Shown: piece after piece, positions 1-8,453 of the stretch | How positions within the stretch are numbered: position 1 is the stretch's first letter | Layout: each line of letters starts with the position of its first letter | NCBI GenBank assembly: GCA_014379065.1 | Contig: JACMMM010000175.1 | Coordinates: 1-10,870 of the forward strand | DNA: 10,870 nucleotides | Direction: 5' to 3' | Origin: Saprospiraceae bacterium | GTDB taxonomy: Bacteria; Bacteroidota; Bacteroidia; Chitinophagales; Saprospiraceae | Translations under genes and position numbers: made by a program | The notes under the pieces: generated by a model | The model's input: only the letters and a program-made list of their open reading frames with translations | Told to the model about the DNA's origin: nothing | Databases searched by the model: none

Positions 1-3000
1 ATGGCAACTCCTGCATCTTCGAATTTACCACACAGGAGCAGGTACCATCCCACATTGTTGTAAAGGTCTACTATGTCAAGGCTATCCGTTTCGTCGTGCG
101 TTTTGCTGAGCAGGGATTCGCTGATGATGGTTGCTTGCCGATAGTATTCAGCTTTATCACAGTAGTCATCTGTTAGGAAAGGTTGGGACGAAAAATAGAC
201 AGCAAAATCGCGCAAATAATCGGGGTCGCTGACTTCGAGCAAGTCAGAGAATCCCAAAGTGCCGTTTTGATAGAGTTCTATATAATCGGAAGAATTGCCT
301 TGCCCACTTTCTTCCAATTTTTGTTGTAAAGTATCGCGAAGGTCGGGGCCTGCTTGGTTTTCAAGATAGTCCACATAATAACGCAACGCTTTGGGGTCTG
401 AATTCAGGAACAGTTTCGTATCAAAAGGCCGTTCTCCCTTAGTGCGCAGGCTGATTTCATAAAGTGCCATGTACGCTTGTGGGCGAAGCGCGGTTTTGCT
501 GAGATCCCTACAAATGGTGTCAGCCAAATCAAAGCGTTCTTCGCCCATGAGTTCATATACCAATTCCAGTTTTTGGTCATCAGGCATTTTTCTGGCCTCG
601 TCCAATATGCGCTGATAAATGGCAGGGTCCTTTGCCTCAACACTCAAAAGGCCAGCCAAAGTCTGGGGAGTTTTTGCTTTTTTAACGGCACGTTTAAATA
701 AAACTCGGGCAAAATCCTCTTGGTTGTTGGCTTTGAAAATGTTGGCGTAATCACCCAGAATCTTGGGGTCGTCTTCCTTGTCAAACACGGGCAAGCTGGC
801 GTCAATTTTTTCACCCGCTAAAGGGCAAATCTCGAGATAACCCTGCAAGATGTCGCGTACGAGCACTGAATCCGGTTTTTGCAACATTTCAATATACAGG
901 AGGTGCGCTTTTCCGTATTCCCGGATAGATTTGAACGCTTCTGCGATGGCGAACAGCGAAGATTGACTGAGGGTCAACATTCTTTCCCAGTCGGCTGTTT
1001 TCTGCTCACCGGTCAGATACCAGGGATACCATATCTCTGCTGATTCGTCTAAGGACTCGCGCACCAGACGATCAAATAAATAATGGGCTGTTTCGGTATC
1101 ACCTAAGCGCAAAAAATTGTTGGCGGATTCTAGCAATGCATCCGAACGCTTGAGCTCACGCGCTTCCGGAGGTTCGGGTATAAATCCTCCCACGGCCAAA
1201 TCGTCCATCGAAAAACTTTCTATTTTTTCCGCCAGCATGGTTTCCGGCAAATCCCAGGCCAGTACAGTCCCTTTACCGTCCAGTGTGACGGCATATTTGC
1301 CACCTGGAGAAAAAGCCAGACTCTGTACGCCCTCCTTGTGGCCCTTCCAGATTGCTCGCCCGTTCCCATTCATATCCCAAAGGCGACAAGTACTGCCGGT
1401 GCTTCCTGTCAGGACAAATTTTCCATCGGGCGAAAAAGCTGCGACATTGGTAGATTTGGATGGCAGTTTGATTTCTGTTGTGGTGCCAAGATTGCAAAGG
1501 AGGGTATGAGCGGAACGCTTCCCCCAAAGCAAAAGATAATTTCCATCGGGGGACAGTGCCAGATCGTCCCAAGTGTTCCTTTGTTTGGTTTTAGGATCAT
1601 AAGAGCCTCTCCAGCGGTTTAAAGGTTTTCGGGTATCGCGGCAGCTCCAAAGCAATACCTCTCCCTCACTGGTCAACACCAAGAGCGAATCCGTCTTTGG
1701 GAAAAAAATGATTTTTTTTGCTTTGACAGGCTCTGGCAAGATAATCGTGGAGGGTGGGCCTAATCGTAGGAGCCTGATTCTGCCGTCGGCGAACCCCACA
1801 GCACAGCGGCGTTCATTGGCCGACATATCAAAACACGTCACAGTGGAGGCACTATCTCTATCTATGACCTCAAGTTGATTGCTGTTCCAGTTCCAGACTT
1901 TCAGGGAATGGTCTTGGTGCGAGGTCAATACCTGACTGTGGTCTGGAGAGAAAAAAGCGTGTTCGATAGGATGCTCCCGATCATAAAACCTCTCGAATAA
2001 AACACCGTCAGTCCTCCAAAGCGCCAAATTATGATCATGCTTGTAGTAGCTAAGCATCAAGTGAGGATGCAAGGCTATTCCTTGAGGAAGATTGGCGCCC
2101 TTAAGTTCTGGATATTCCAGATCTTTTATTTTGCCGGAAACATCAACCAGAATAGCATGATCCAGTTGGGGCAAAACGCCAAATAGGATATTCTTATCGG
2201 GCAAAAAACCGAGAAACGGGTCAACTACATTTTTTGATGGTTTTTCAGGTCCGGTAAAAAGGGTTTGGTAGTGCTTATTGTTGAAAACAACCGTGATCAA
2301 CTTGTCTCGGTCTTGGAAAATGAAAACCAAACCCCGTGCAGGGTCGAAATGAACACAACGTAGTGTTCCAAACTTGTTCGGCACTTGAAAAGCCGTGCGG
2401 TAAGTGCCATCGCGATTGAACACCCGAATCCTAGTTGTCGAGGCTCTTGCCTCGGAAACTATCACGACGACCCGTTTGTCCCCCTGGCCAGCCAACCAGC
2501 CCTGCTGGACTTCGTCAGGACGACGGTTGAATACTCTGTGGGGCGAACAGGAAGGGCTACGTAGTGTAGGGCCTTCCGTTTTTAATTGTACGAAAAAGGA
2601 GTCCGCATTGAGATATGTCACATTTTCGATCTCGTTTTTTTCCGGCCCCGACAGCTCAGCTATATCTTTCCTAGGAATATTCCATATACGCAGGGTATTG
2701 TCATTTCCGACAAGCAGCAACTCATTTCCAGTAGTGCTAAAGACACAAAATCTGGCTCCGATCCTTTTTCTGTTGATTAACTGCACTGTATGCATGCTAT
2801 CTGACTGGAATATTATTGTGCTATCCGGGGTGCAAACAGCCAGTTTCATGCCATCAGGCGAAAAAGTCAGACTATTGATCCGGTCGGCTCTCGTGACCAA
2901 TTTATTGCGCAGCGTAGCCAGCGAATCGCTGTTTCTCCAGTAAACCGTTCCTTCAAAATCACCAAAAGCCCATTGTGTAGCATCGGGTGAAATGGCCACC

Positions 3001-3821
3001 GCGCTACCTTTTTTTGGCGAGACAAATTGAGATATAACCTTCCCCTGAAAATCCAACAAGGCCGCCCAATGCGACCCATAGATCAGCACGGCATCGGCTT
3101 TTTCTGCAAATTGAAATTGAACTATATAACCCGGAAGACGTCCAGAAGAATCAGATATTAAGCCTGTATAAGGGTCGTAAAAACGAACTACACTGTCTTT
3201 TCCCGCCGCCAGGAGTCTGCTCCCATCAGGTGAAAGACCGATTTTGGGATTATCAGGTATACCTACGAACGGAACGCTTCGATAGTAGTAGAGGGCGGTG
3301 TCGCTAACCATGTCGCGCAACAATTCCTGAGCTTCGCCATCGGCTTGGTTAGCCTCGGCAGATCGCGCGGCAATGTTAATGGCTAAGCTGGCATCTTGTG
3401 TTTTGGTTTCCTGAACCTTTGCTCTGTTGTGTCCGATTCGGGCTTTTTGGAGGGCTTGCTGACGTTGTTTTAGAGCCTCTCCAGTCTGACCCTCAGCAAT
3501 CTTTCTTAGATCCTCTTCCGCTCTTTCGGCTTTCTGGGCCTCAATTGCATACTTTTTGGCATCGTCCCTTTGTTTTACCAACAAGGTTTGCAGCCTGTCA
3601 ATTTTTTGTGAAGCCTGGATTTGTTTTTCGGGCGGCGCGCACATGCTGTATGCTTGGTATAGCCGGAAGGCATCCGCATAAGATCCTTCCTTTTCTTTTT
3701 TGGCGGCTTTGACGGACAAGCAGTCGCAATCCTTACATGGGCCTTGATTCTGTGCATTCAGACTATATGTGAACAGCACAGGCATTAATAGGTGGATGGC
3801 GAACAAACAAAAAGTTTTCAT
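1..3821 (-). CDS. Exported coiled-coil/WD40-like propeller/TPR-like protein, C-terminus cut by window edge
   Basis: Open for 1273 codons from the ATG at 3821 to the left edge with no stop, so the C-terminus is missing. Residues 1-23 look like a Sec signal peptide (hydrophobic 6-20, then SLNA|Q), suggesting a periplasmic protein. The mature start has a C-x2-C-x-C cluster (C29, C32, C34) and C61, around one TPR-like unit. A charged Ala/Glu/Lys/Gln-rich coiled coil spans about 65-165. Residues about 190-860 are WD40-like blades: SPDG-type turns near 198, 278, 320, 757, 796 and 837, plus strand ends such as LRIWNI, LKVWNW and CRLWDM. This is room for about two propellers. Residues from about 870 are helical, TPR-like repeats. 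The ATG overlaps the stop of the STAND gene by 4 bp, fixing the start and implying coupled translation. Inferred role: ligand-sensing or scaffold subunit of the operon. The fold is clear; the function is unknown. Confidence 0.88.
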   Translation of the reverse strand, partial: MKTFCLFAIHLLMPVLFTYSLNAQNQGPCKDCDCLSVKAAKKEKEGSYADAFRLYQAYSMCAPPEKQIQASQKIDRLQTLLVKQRDDAKKYAIEAQKAERAEEDLRKIAEGQTGEALKQRQQALQKARIGHNRAKVQETKTQDASLAINIAARSAEANQADGEAQELLRDMVSDTALYYYRSVPFVGIPDNPKIGLSPDGSRLLAAGKDSVVRFYDPYTGLISDSSGRLPGYIVQFQFAEKADAVLIYGSHWAALLDFQGKVISQFVSPKKGSAVAISPDATQWAFGDFEGTVYWRNSDSLATLRNKLVTRADRINSLTFSPDGMKLAVCTPDSTIIFQSDSMHTVQLINRKRIGARFCVFSTTGNELLLVGNDNTLRIWNIPRKDIAELSGPEKNEIENVTYLNADSFFVQLKTEGPTLRSPSCSPHRVFNRRPDEVQQGWLAGQGDKRVVVIVSEARASTTRIRVFNRDGTYRTAFQVPNKFGTLRCVHFDPARGLVFIFQDRDKLITVVFNNKHYQTLFTGPEKPSKNVVDPFLGFLPDKNILFGVLPQLDHAILVDVSGKIKDLEYPELKGANLPQGIALHPHLMLSYYKHDHNLALWRTDGVLFERFYDREHPIEHAFFSPDHSQVLTSHQDHSLKVWNWNSNQLEVIDRDSASTVTCFDMSANERRCAVGFADGRIRLLRLGPPSTIILPEPVKAKKIIFFPKTDSLLVLTSEGEVLLWSCRDTRKPLNRWRGSYDPKTKQRNTWDDLALSPDGNYLLLWGKRSAHTLLCNLGTTTEIKLPSKSTNVAAFSPDGKFVLTGSTGSTCRLWDMNGNGRAIWKGHKEGVQSLAFSPGGKYAVTLDGKGTVLAWDLPETMLAEKIESFSMDDLAVGGFIPEPPEARELKRSDALLESANNFLRLGDTETAHYLFDRLVRESLDESAEIWYPWYLTGEQKTADWERMLTLSQSSLFAIAEAFKSIREYGKAHLLYIEMLQKPDSVLVRDILQGYLEICPLAGEKIDASLPVFDKEDDPKILGDYANIFKANNQEDFARVLFKRAVKKAKTPQTLAGLLSVEAKDPAIYQRILDEARKMPDDQKLELVYELMGEERFDLADTICRDLSKTALRPQAYMALYEISLRTKGERPFDTKLFLNSDPKALRYYVDYLENQAGPDLRDTLQQKLEESGQGNSSDYIELYQNGTLGFSDLLEVSDPDYLRDFAVYFSSQPFLTDDYCDKAEYYRQATIISESLLSKTHDETDSLDIVDLYNNVGWYLLLCGKFEDAGVA

Positions 3822-5557
3822 CGTATTTTGCTTTTATTAAGGTTGTCTTCCAGTCTTTTTATTTCAACTTCTGCTGTTTCATACCATTCCGGCCTATCCG
3901 CCCCTTTCATTAAACTGTCCGTATATATCAGTTCCTGCCGAGCCATGTAGGGTTCCTTGGCATTCAGAAAAATGCGTGTTTTGACGGCGTGCAGGCTGAG
4001 TAGTGCCGTGATCCGTCCCATTTCCTTGTTCATGATTTCAGCATTGGCTGCCGTCAGTTCTTCCGCTGTTTTTTCGGCGTTCCTTTTTTCCTGTTGTGCC
4101 AGTCTGGTTTGCTGTTCAGCTAAGCTACTTTGTTTGAAGGCATAAACCGAAGTGCCAATGGCCATAGAAGCTAGCAATGAAGCGGCAATGGCGTATTTCC
4201 GTGCCTGCCGCTGCCTTCGTTTTTCGTATTCCAAACGTTCAGACTGGGTGCGCCGTTCGAGTTCTTCAGCCATCTCTTGTGCTCGTTCTATGCGGGTTTT
4301 CTCGGCAGCTTCAGCATCTTCCAGGTGTTTTCTTTTTTCGTATGATTTCAGGATGGCAGGCACTAGTGCATCGTGGCTGACTTCAAAACTTCGTCCGAGG
4401 TGCGTGTTTTCCACGCGCAGCAAGCGGCTGTTAATGAGTGCGCTTAGCAGCCTAGGATGTATGCCATAGTGCTCTTGTTCTACCCCCTCGGTAACACTCA
4501 CCCGGCGCCCACTAACGATTAGCCCTGTTTCAATAAATTCTTCGGCGATGCGGCGATCTGCTTTTGGCAAGGCGTTGATTGCCCGATCGTAATAGTTTTC
4601 CAGTATAGCCTGAATGTCTTCTTCCTTACTTAAATATGTTTCATCAATTTGATAGGGAGCCATTACCTCGCCCGCTTCAATCCGTTGCTCTAATAGCGTT
4701 TCGAGGTGCTGGCAAACGAGTTGGAGTTGAAAGGATTCGATGGTTTCGTTTTTGTCGGTCAACTCGTCCAAGATAAGGTGCATGACCGTTTCGGTGAATT
4801 CGAAAGGCGGGGTGGCAAATCCGGGATCGGGCAGGGCAGCAGGCGCTGCGATAGCATCACGGGCCTGAAGCTGCTGCAAGGGCAATAGCTCGAAGCGTTT
4901 ATCAAAGATCCGGGGCATTTCAACGCTGAGTTGATTGAGCAGACTGAGGCGGTCGGACCGTATGGCGATCAGCACTTTCAGCGATGGTGGCTCGTGCCAG
5001 TCCATATCGGCATCGCTGCGTTCTTCGATGGGTATGTTCAGTAGGTGCTCGCGTACCCGGTTGGGCAGCCTTTGAGACACCACATCAGCAAGATCCAGGA
5101 TGAAATCGAGTTGGGCTGCTTTCGGGTGTTCGAAAAACTCCTCGAATTGATCAAGAATCAGCATTGGAATGGCGGGTTCTCCATAGCGTTCAAAGTGGGA
5201 GGCACGCAGGCATTCCCACCACCCGGACTGTTTGGGGTCGCTGTATTTGGCCAACAGTGATTCGTCCAAATAGGGGCTCAGGCTTTCTTTCAGCGCATCC
5301 ACAGGGAGAACGGCCGTATTTTGAAACCGAACTTTAATGGGCAAATAAGCATCCAGGTCGAGTACGGGTATCAGACCTGCGTTGATGAGCGAGCTTTTGC
5401 CGATACCCGACTTGGCAAATAGCACGACCAGAGGCTCCACGTTCACTTGGGCGAAAAGCCGACGGGTCTCTTCGCTGCGACCAAAGAAAATGTCCTGTTC
5501 TTCGCGCTCGAAGGAACGGGTTCCAGGGTAACGATACTGAGTAGTTTGGGTATTCAT
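3818..5557 (-). CDS. nSTAND1-type P-loop NTPase with one transmembrane helix
   Basis: A 579-aa STAND ATPase, probably the signal-transducing switch of the operon. An FFGR motif (24-27) precedes a Walker A (AKSGIGKS, 48-55; first Gly is Ala). Walker B is LILDQFEEFF (133-142, D136), and IRSDRLSLL near 204 fits the nSTAND1 sensor region. A winged-helix-like segment with VSHDAL lies near 392. A charged coiled coil (about 415-450) leads into one hydrophobic helix (about 453-472), preceded by KRRQRQARK. By the positive-inside rule the NTPase is cytoplasmic. The remaining ~105 residues, mostly coiled coil, would be periplasmic. Related proteins often continue from such a helix into WD40 repeats in one chain; here the propeller is a separate gene. 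It overlaps the upstream and downstream genes by 4 bp each. The family call is firm; the signalling role is inferred. Confidence 0.9.
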   Translation of the reverse strand: MNTQTTQYRYPGTRSFEREEQDIFFGRSEETRRLFAQVNVEPLVVLFAKSGIGKSSLINAGLIPVLDLDAYLPIKVRFQNTAVLPVDALKESLSPYLDESLLAKYSDPKQSGWWECLRASHFERYGEPAIPMLILDQFEEFFEHPKAAQLDFILDLADVVSQRLPNRVREHLLNIPIEERSDADMDWHEPPSLKVLIAIRSDRLSLLNQLSVEMPRIFDKRFELLPLQQLQARDAIAAPAALPDPGFATPPFEFTETVMHLILDELTDKNETIESFQLQLVCQHLETLLEQRIEAGEVMAPYQIDETYLSKEEDIQAILENYYDRAINALPKADRRIAEEFIETGLIVSGRRVSVTEGVEQEHYGIHPRLLSALINSRLLRVENTHLGRSFEVSHDALVPAILKSYEKRKHLEDAEAAEKTRIERAQEMAEELERRTQSERLEYEKRRQRQARKYAIAASLLASMAIGTSVYAFKQSSLAEQQTRLAQQEKRNAEKTAEELTAANAEIMNKEMGRITALLSLHAVKTRIFLNAKEPYMARQELIYTDSLMKGADRPEWYETAEVEIKRLEDNLNKSKIR

Positions 5558-6906
5558 AAAAATCGTTTTCTGAAGGCTCGCACCACCGTGTTACAAGCCT
5601 CATTTTCGTCATGATCCGTTCCAGTTGCAAAAACCACTTTGGGGTTGGGGTCTTCGGGCAAGAGTTGGAGATTGCTGAAAAAAGGAATCTCGTCCCAAAG
5701 ACAGGATTTTAGCAATACAGGCGCCACCATGGCCTTATCCTGGCGGTGCATTTCCTGTATCATGCCAAATTCTTCTGCCATCTGGGTTTTCTCGTTGACG
5801 TCGGACAAGTAACCGATGCTGAGCAAGGGTACTATGAGATTGGCTTTTTCTAGTTTCTCGCGCATCTGAGCGGCTATGTCTCCGCCGGGGGCGATCAAGC
5901 CGCGGTGCCAGAGCTCCAGATTGGCATTCGTGTTGCGCAGAGAGCTGAATACCCGCATCAGTCTGCTCACCTCTGGAAGGTCTTCCTCGCTACAGGAAAA
6001 ATAAACCTTATCTGTATCGAAGCTGCTGGCCAAAGTGCCGATATGCTGGGCAAATTCGCGCATTCGCGCTTCAACGAAGCAAAAGTTGAATTCATCCCGA
6101 AGATAGGATTTCGTCACTTCACTAATTGGATAATTGTCGCTCTGCGGTGAAAGCGTAAAGGGTTGCTCCGTCTGTTGTTCCGTCTGCAGTAGGGACCTAA
6201 GTACCATCCGGAATTGCCAATTTTCCAGATTGAATCCGAAAAAAAGAAAAGCATTCCGGGCATTGAAAAAACTGAGGATGTTTTCCGGAATCTTCGATGT
6301 GCCGCTGATAACATTGCGCACAAATGAGGTTTGATCCTTATCGGTAATGACCAAAGTGCTTAGGTCTTCCGTTGTGCCGAATAGGTTGAATACCAGAGGT
6401 TTGGCCACGGTCACATTATCGGTTTTGACTTCCTTTAGGCCAGTGCGGGCACTGCCGGTCGGCACCTCAAAGTTGAAAGGAACGGAAATGGGATCTTTTC
6501 CTACAGCACGCAGCGCCCGCACGATAAAGTCGTCGGGTGTAGTGTTGACAATGACCCGAACAGGCAGCTTTGCCAGTTCCAGATATATTTCTGGAATCTG
6601 GTCGTGGGCTTGCTCATCAATGTATTCCTGGGCTTTTTTTCGCAGGTCGTCGCTGGTGATGCGGCGCTCCCGGAGATAGAGCTGTGCGATATAGGCGAGG
6701 TTGCGTTCGGCGGATTTATCGAAGGACACTTTCCTTTCCTCCAGCTCGCTCGCCAGCTTGAGCGACAAGCCTTCCATAATGGGTACTTCCCCGTGTGTTT
6801 CGTGATGGACGGTGGCAATCCGAGGCCCTAACATTAGGATGCATCGTTTTTCTCGCAAACTATCTATCAGGCCATTCAGATTGGGGATAGAGGCAAAATT
6901 GGTCAT
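5554..6906 (-). CDS. Divergent SIR2-like domain fused to a C-terminal TIR domain
   Basis: A 450-aa soluble protein and first gene of the operon. Residues about 1-290 follow the SIR2-like layout of bacterial conflict proteins: ILMLGPRI (23-30) at the nucleotide-loop position, VNTTPDDF (120-127) where TTNYD is usual, PLVFNLFG (170-177) where a K-x-HG motif is usual, and FFGFNLENWQF (222-232). The catalytic Asn and His positions read P124 and F176, so this half is probably not a standard NAD hydrolase. Residues about 299-450 are a TIR domain: KVYFSCSEED (300-309), LWHRGLIAPGGD (332-343), a helix with E378/E379 as the likely catalytic Glu, and VAPVLLKSCLW (394-404). Known TIR domains cleave NAD+ or make cyclic ADP-ribose signals. 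No signal peptide or membrane segment is seen. The probable role is effector of the adjoining STAND protein (inference). The first in-frame ATG fits the domain start. Confidence 0.88.
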   Translation of the reverse strand: MTNFASIPNLNGLIDSLREKRCILMLGPRIATVHHETHGEVPIMEGLSLKLASELEERKVSFDKSAERNLAYIAQLYLRERRITSDDLRKKAQEYIDEQAHDQIPEIYLELAKLPVRVIVNTTPDDFIVRALRAVGKDPISVPFNFEVPTGSARTGLKEVKTDNVTVAKPLVFNLFGTTEDLSTLVITDKDQTSFVRNVISGTSKIPENILSFFNARNAFLFFGFNLENWQFRMVLRSLLQTEQQTEQPFTLSPQSDNYPISEVTKSYLRDEFNFCFVEARMREFAQHIGTLASSFDTDKVYFSCSEEDLPEVSRLMRVFSSLRNTNANLELWHRGLIAPGGDIAAQMREKLEKANLIVPLLSIGYLSDVNEKTQMAEEFGMIQEMHRQDKAMVAPVLLKSCLWDEIPFFSNLQLLPEDPNPKVVFATGTDHDENEACNTVVRAFRKRFL

Positions 6907-7024
6907 TAGGTCGGGAGCATTTTATGGGGATGAAAAGTTTGAGGGGGCTGCGGATCAGGAACGGCGGCGATGCATCATGGGTATTTTACAACCTGATTTG
7001 TTCGAAGCCGATCTTATCTGCGAG

Positions 7025-7032
7025 CAAAAGTA
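7025..7032 (-). promoter_or_regulatory. Bacteroidota -7 promoter element for the SIR2-TIR/STAND/WD40 operon
   Basis: Read on the minus strand this is TACTTTTG, matching TAnnTTTG used by the Bacteroidota primary sigma factor. No good TTTG -33 box lies 18-20 bases upstream, so the promoter may be weak or activator-dependent. Transcription would start near 7020, giving a leader of about 113 nt before the ATG at 6906. No other match was seen in the intergenic region. Confidence 0.4.
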
Positions 7033-7151
7033 GGTCAGATGTTTCTGGGTATCTATATGTTGGCCGTTTTTTTTTCTGTGCTCGCGCCAATGCGCCATTT
7101 TATTGTGTGATTTAGCGAGACAATGGCAGGGATTAACGCGCAGCGTTGAGG

Positions 7152-7198
7152 TTGTTGAGGAGTTGAGATTGTTGAGGAGTTGAGATTGTTGAGCAGCG
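7152..7198. repeat. 17-bp tandem repeat, two full units plus a partial one
   Basis: TTGTTGAGGAGTTGAGA occurs at 7152-7168 and again, perfectly, at 7169-7185. A partial third copy follows (TTGTTGAGCAG, from 7186). The preceding bases (GTTGAG at 7145-7150) belong to the same G/T-rich pattern, so the tract is strongly strand-asymmetric. It lies upstream of both divergent genes. Function is unknown; a slippage-prone spacer is possible. Confidence 0.85.
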
Positions 7199-7267
7199 TT
7201 TTTGCTAAACATTAAAAGGTGTAGCACGTTTTGTCGCGGATTTGATTTAGTAAAAACACCAAAATTG

Positions 7268-8362
7268 ATGCTGATTATCCTTGTCCTACTGACCTTGATT
7301 GGGGTCGTTTATGCTTACGTCCAACTACCTAAATTTGGAAAAACACCTTCTGGCGAGCGTTTCGAGCGGGCAAAAAAATCGCCAAACTTTCGTGACGGAA
7401 AATTTCAAAACCTCAGCCATACGCCCGATCTCACCGAGGGCGTGGGCTATTTTGAGGTAATACGCAAGTTTCTGTTCGCAGAGAAAGAAAGAACGAAACC
7501 GACAAGCCCATTTCCCACGGTGAAAACCGATTTGCATACGCTCCATCAGGACGAAAACGTGTTGGTGTGGTTTGGCCACTCTTCGTATTTCATGCAGATA
7601 GATGGCAAACGGATGCTGGTAGACCCGGTGCTGAGCGGAGCCGCTTCGCCGTTTCGGTTTACGACGCCAAGTTTCAAAGGAACCGACGTGTACACCGCTG
7701 CTGATATTCCTGAAATTGATTTTTTATTCATTTCGCACGACCATTGGGACCATCTTGACCACCAAACCATACTATTGCTGAAGCCCAAAATCGGGCAGGT
7801 GATTTGCGGTCTGGGCACCGGGGCACATTGCGAGCGATGGGGCTATGATGCTTCCAAAATTATCGAAAAAGACTGGAACGAGACGATACCCTTGGGTGAA
7901 GGATTTGTGGTCCACACGACTTCAGCCCGGCATTTTTCAGGTCGAAGCTTTGTGCGCAACAAGGCGCTGTGGACTTCATTTGTCTTGCAAACGCCCAGCA
8001 AGCGGATTTTTATGGGTGGCGACAGCGGCTACGGTACGCACTTTGCTGACATTGGCAAGGCACATGGCCCGTTTGACCTTGCTATTCTGGAATGCGGGCA
8101 ATACGACAAGAACTGGAAATACATCCACATGATGCCCGAAGAGGTGCCGCAAGCTGCCCAGGATTTGCGGGCCAAACGGCTGCTCCCAGTCCATTGGGCC
8201 AAATTCGAGATCGCCAACCACCCTTGGGACGATCCCATCATCCGGGTGGCTGCGGCCAGCAAATCCTTGGGTATACCTTTTCTGCATCCCATGATAGGAG
8301 AAAAGTCGGATTTAGACTCCGAAACGCAGGTTTTTTCGGAATGGTGGAAGGGGGTGGAATAA
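7268..8362 (+). CDS. Membrane-anchored metallo-beta-lactamase-fold hydrolase, NAPE-PLD/UlaG-like
   Basis: A binuclear-metal hydrolase of the MBL superfamily, with features like those of NAPE-PLD-type phospholipase D and UlaG-like proteins. Residues 1-18 form a hydrophobic N-terminal anchor. The core begins at VWFGHSSYFMQIDGKRMLVDP. The metal motif is HDHWDH (157-162), followed by likely ligands H222 (ARHFSGR), D252 (GGDSGYG) and H309 (LPVHWAKF), so the active site looks intact. The substrate is not deducible; a phosphodiester or lipid amide is plausible from the family. Start choice: an in-frame TTG at 7202 would add 22 residues with several Lys/Arg before the anchor. ATG 7268 is preferred for its codon and its A-rich upstream bases, but the longer form fits membrane-anchor charge rules. 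The gene is divergent from the conflict operon and convergent with rplT, so a link to either is not implied. Confidence 0.9.
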   Translation: MLIILVLLTLIGVVYAYVQLPKFGKTPSGERFERAKKSPNFRDGKFQNLSHTPDLTEGVGYFEVIRKFLFAEKERTKPTSPFPTVKTDLHTLHQDENVLVWFGHSSYFMQIDGKRMLVDPVLSGAASPFRFTTPSFKGTDVYTAADIPEIDFLFISHDHWDHLDHQTILLLKPKIGQVICGLGTGAHCERWGYDASKIIEKDWNETIPLGEGFVVHTTSARHFSGRSFVRNKALWTSFVLQTPSKRIFMGGDSGYGTHFADIGKAHGPFDLAILECGQYDKNWKYIHMMPEEVPQAAQDLRAKRLLPVHWAKFEIANHPWDDPIIRVAAASKSLGIPFLHPMIGEKSDLDSETQVFSEWWKGVE

Positions 8363-8396
8363 TTGCATGGGGCGCCACCTTTCGATCAAAACAAAA

Positions 8397-8427
8397 ACGG
8401 GGAATCAGCATCACGCTGATTCCCCGT
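8397..8427. terminator. Bidirectional intrinsic terminator between the hydrolase gene and rplT
   Basis: A perfect 13-bp inverted repeat (ACGGGGAATCAGC / GCTGATTCCCCGT) encloses a 5-nt loop at 8410-8414. On the minus strand the stem is followed by a T-rich tail (TTTTGTTTTG), making it the terminator of the infC-rpmI-rplT cluster. On the plus strand the tail CATATTTTCT is weaker but could also stop hydrolase transcription. It lies between the convergent stops at 8362 and 8454. Confidence 0.88.
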
Positions 8428-8453
8428 CATATTTTCTACTGGCCGAAGCCGAG

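Larger units (their letters stand above)
6907..7267. other. Divergent intergenic region between the operon and the hydrolase gene
   Basis: About 360 bases with no convincing gene. It holds the probable minus-strand promoter of the SIR2-TIR operon (-7 box 7025-7032), a roughly 110-nt untranslated leader and the 17-bp tandem repeat at 7152-7198. No TAnnTTTG box was found for the plus-strand gene. A 90-codon minus-strand reading frame crossing the region looks non-coding. Confidence 0.6.

Noticed and set aside
2404..2943. 179-codon plus-strand open frame
   Set aside because: It lies antisense inside the WD40 gene, whose minus-strand frame stays open for 1273 codons with clear domain content. 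The plus frame shows no recognisable family.
6907..7201. Search for tRNA, CRISPR repeats or attachment sites near the operon edge
   Set aside because: No cloverleaf, spaced repeat array or duplicated end sequence was seen; the only repeat is the contiguous 17-bp tandem unit.
6955..7227. 90-codon minus-strand frame in the divergent intergenic region, ending in a 7-residue MMHRRRS that could be a leader peptide
   Set aside because: Its composition is erratic, it runs through the tandem repeat and the promoter box, and no attenuator structure follows the short peptide.
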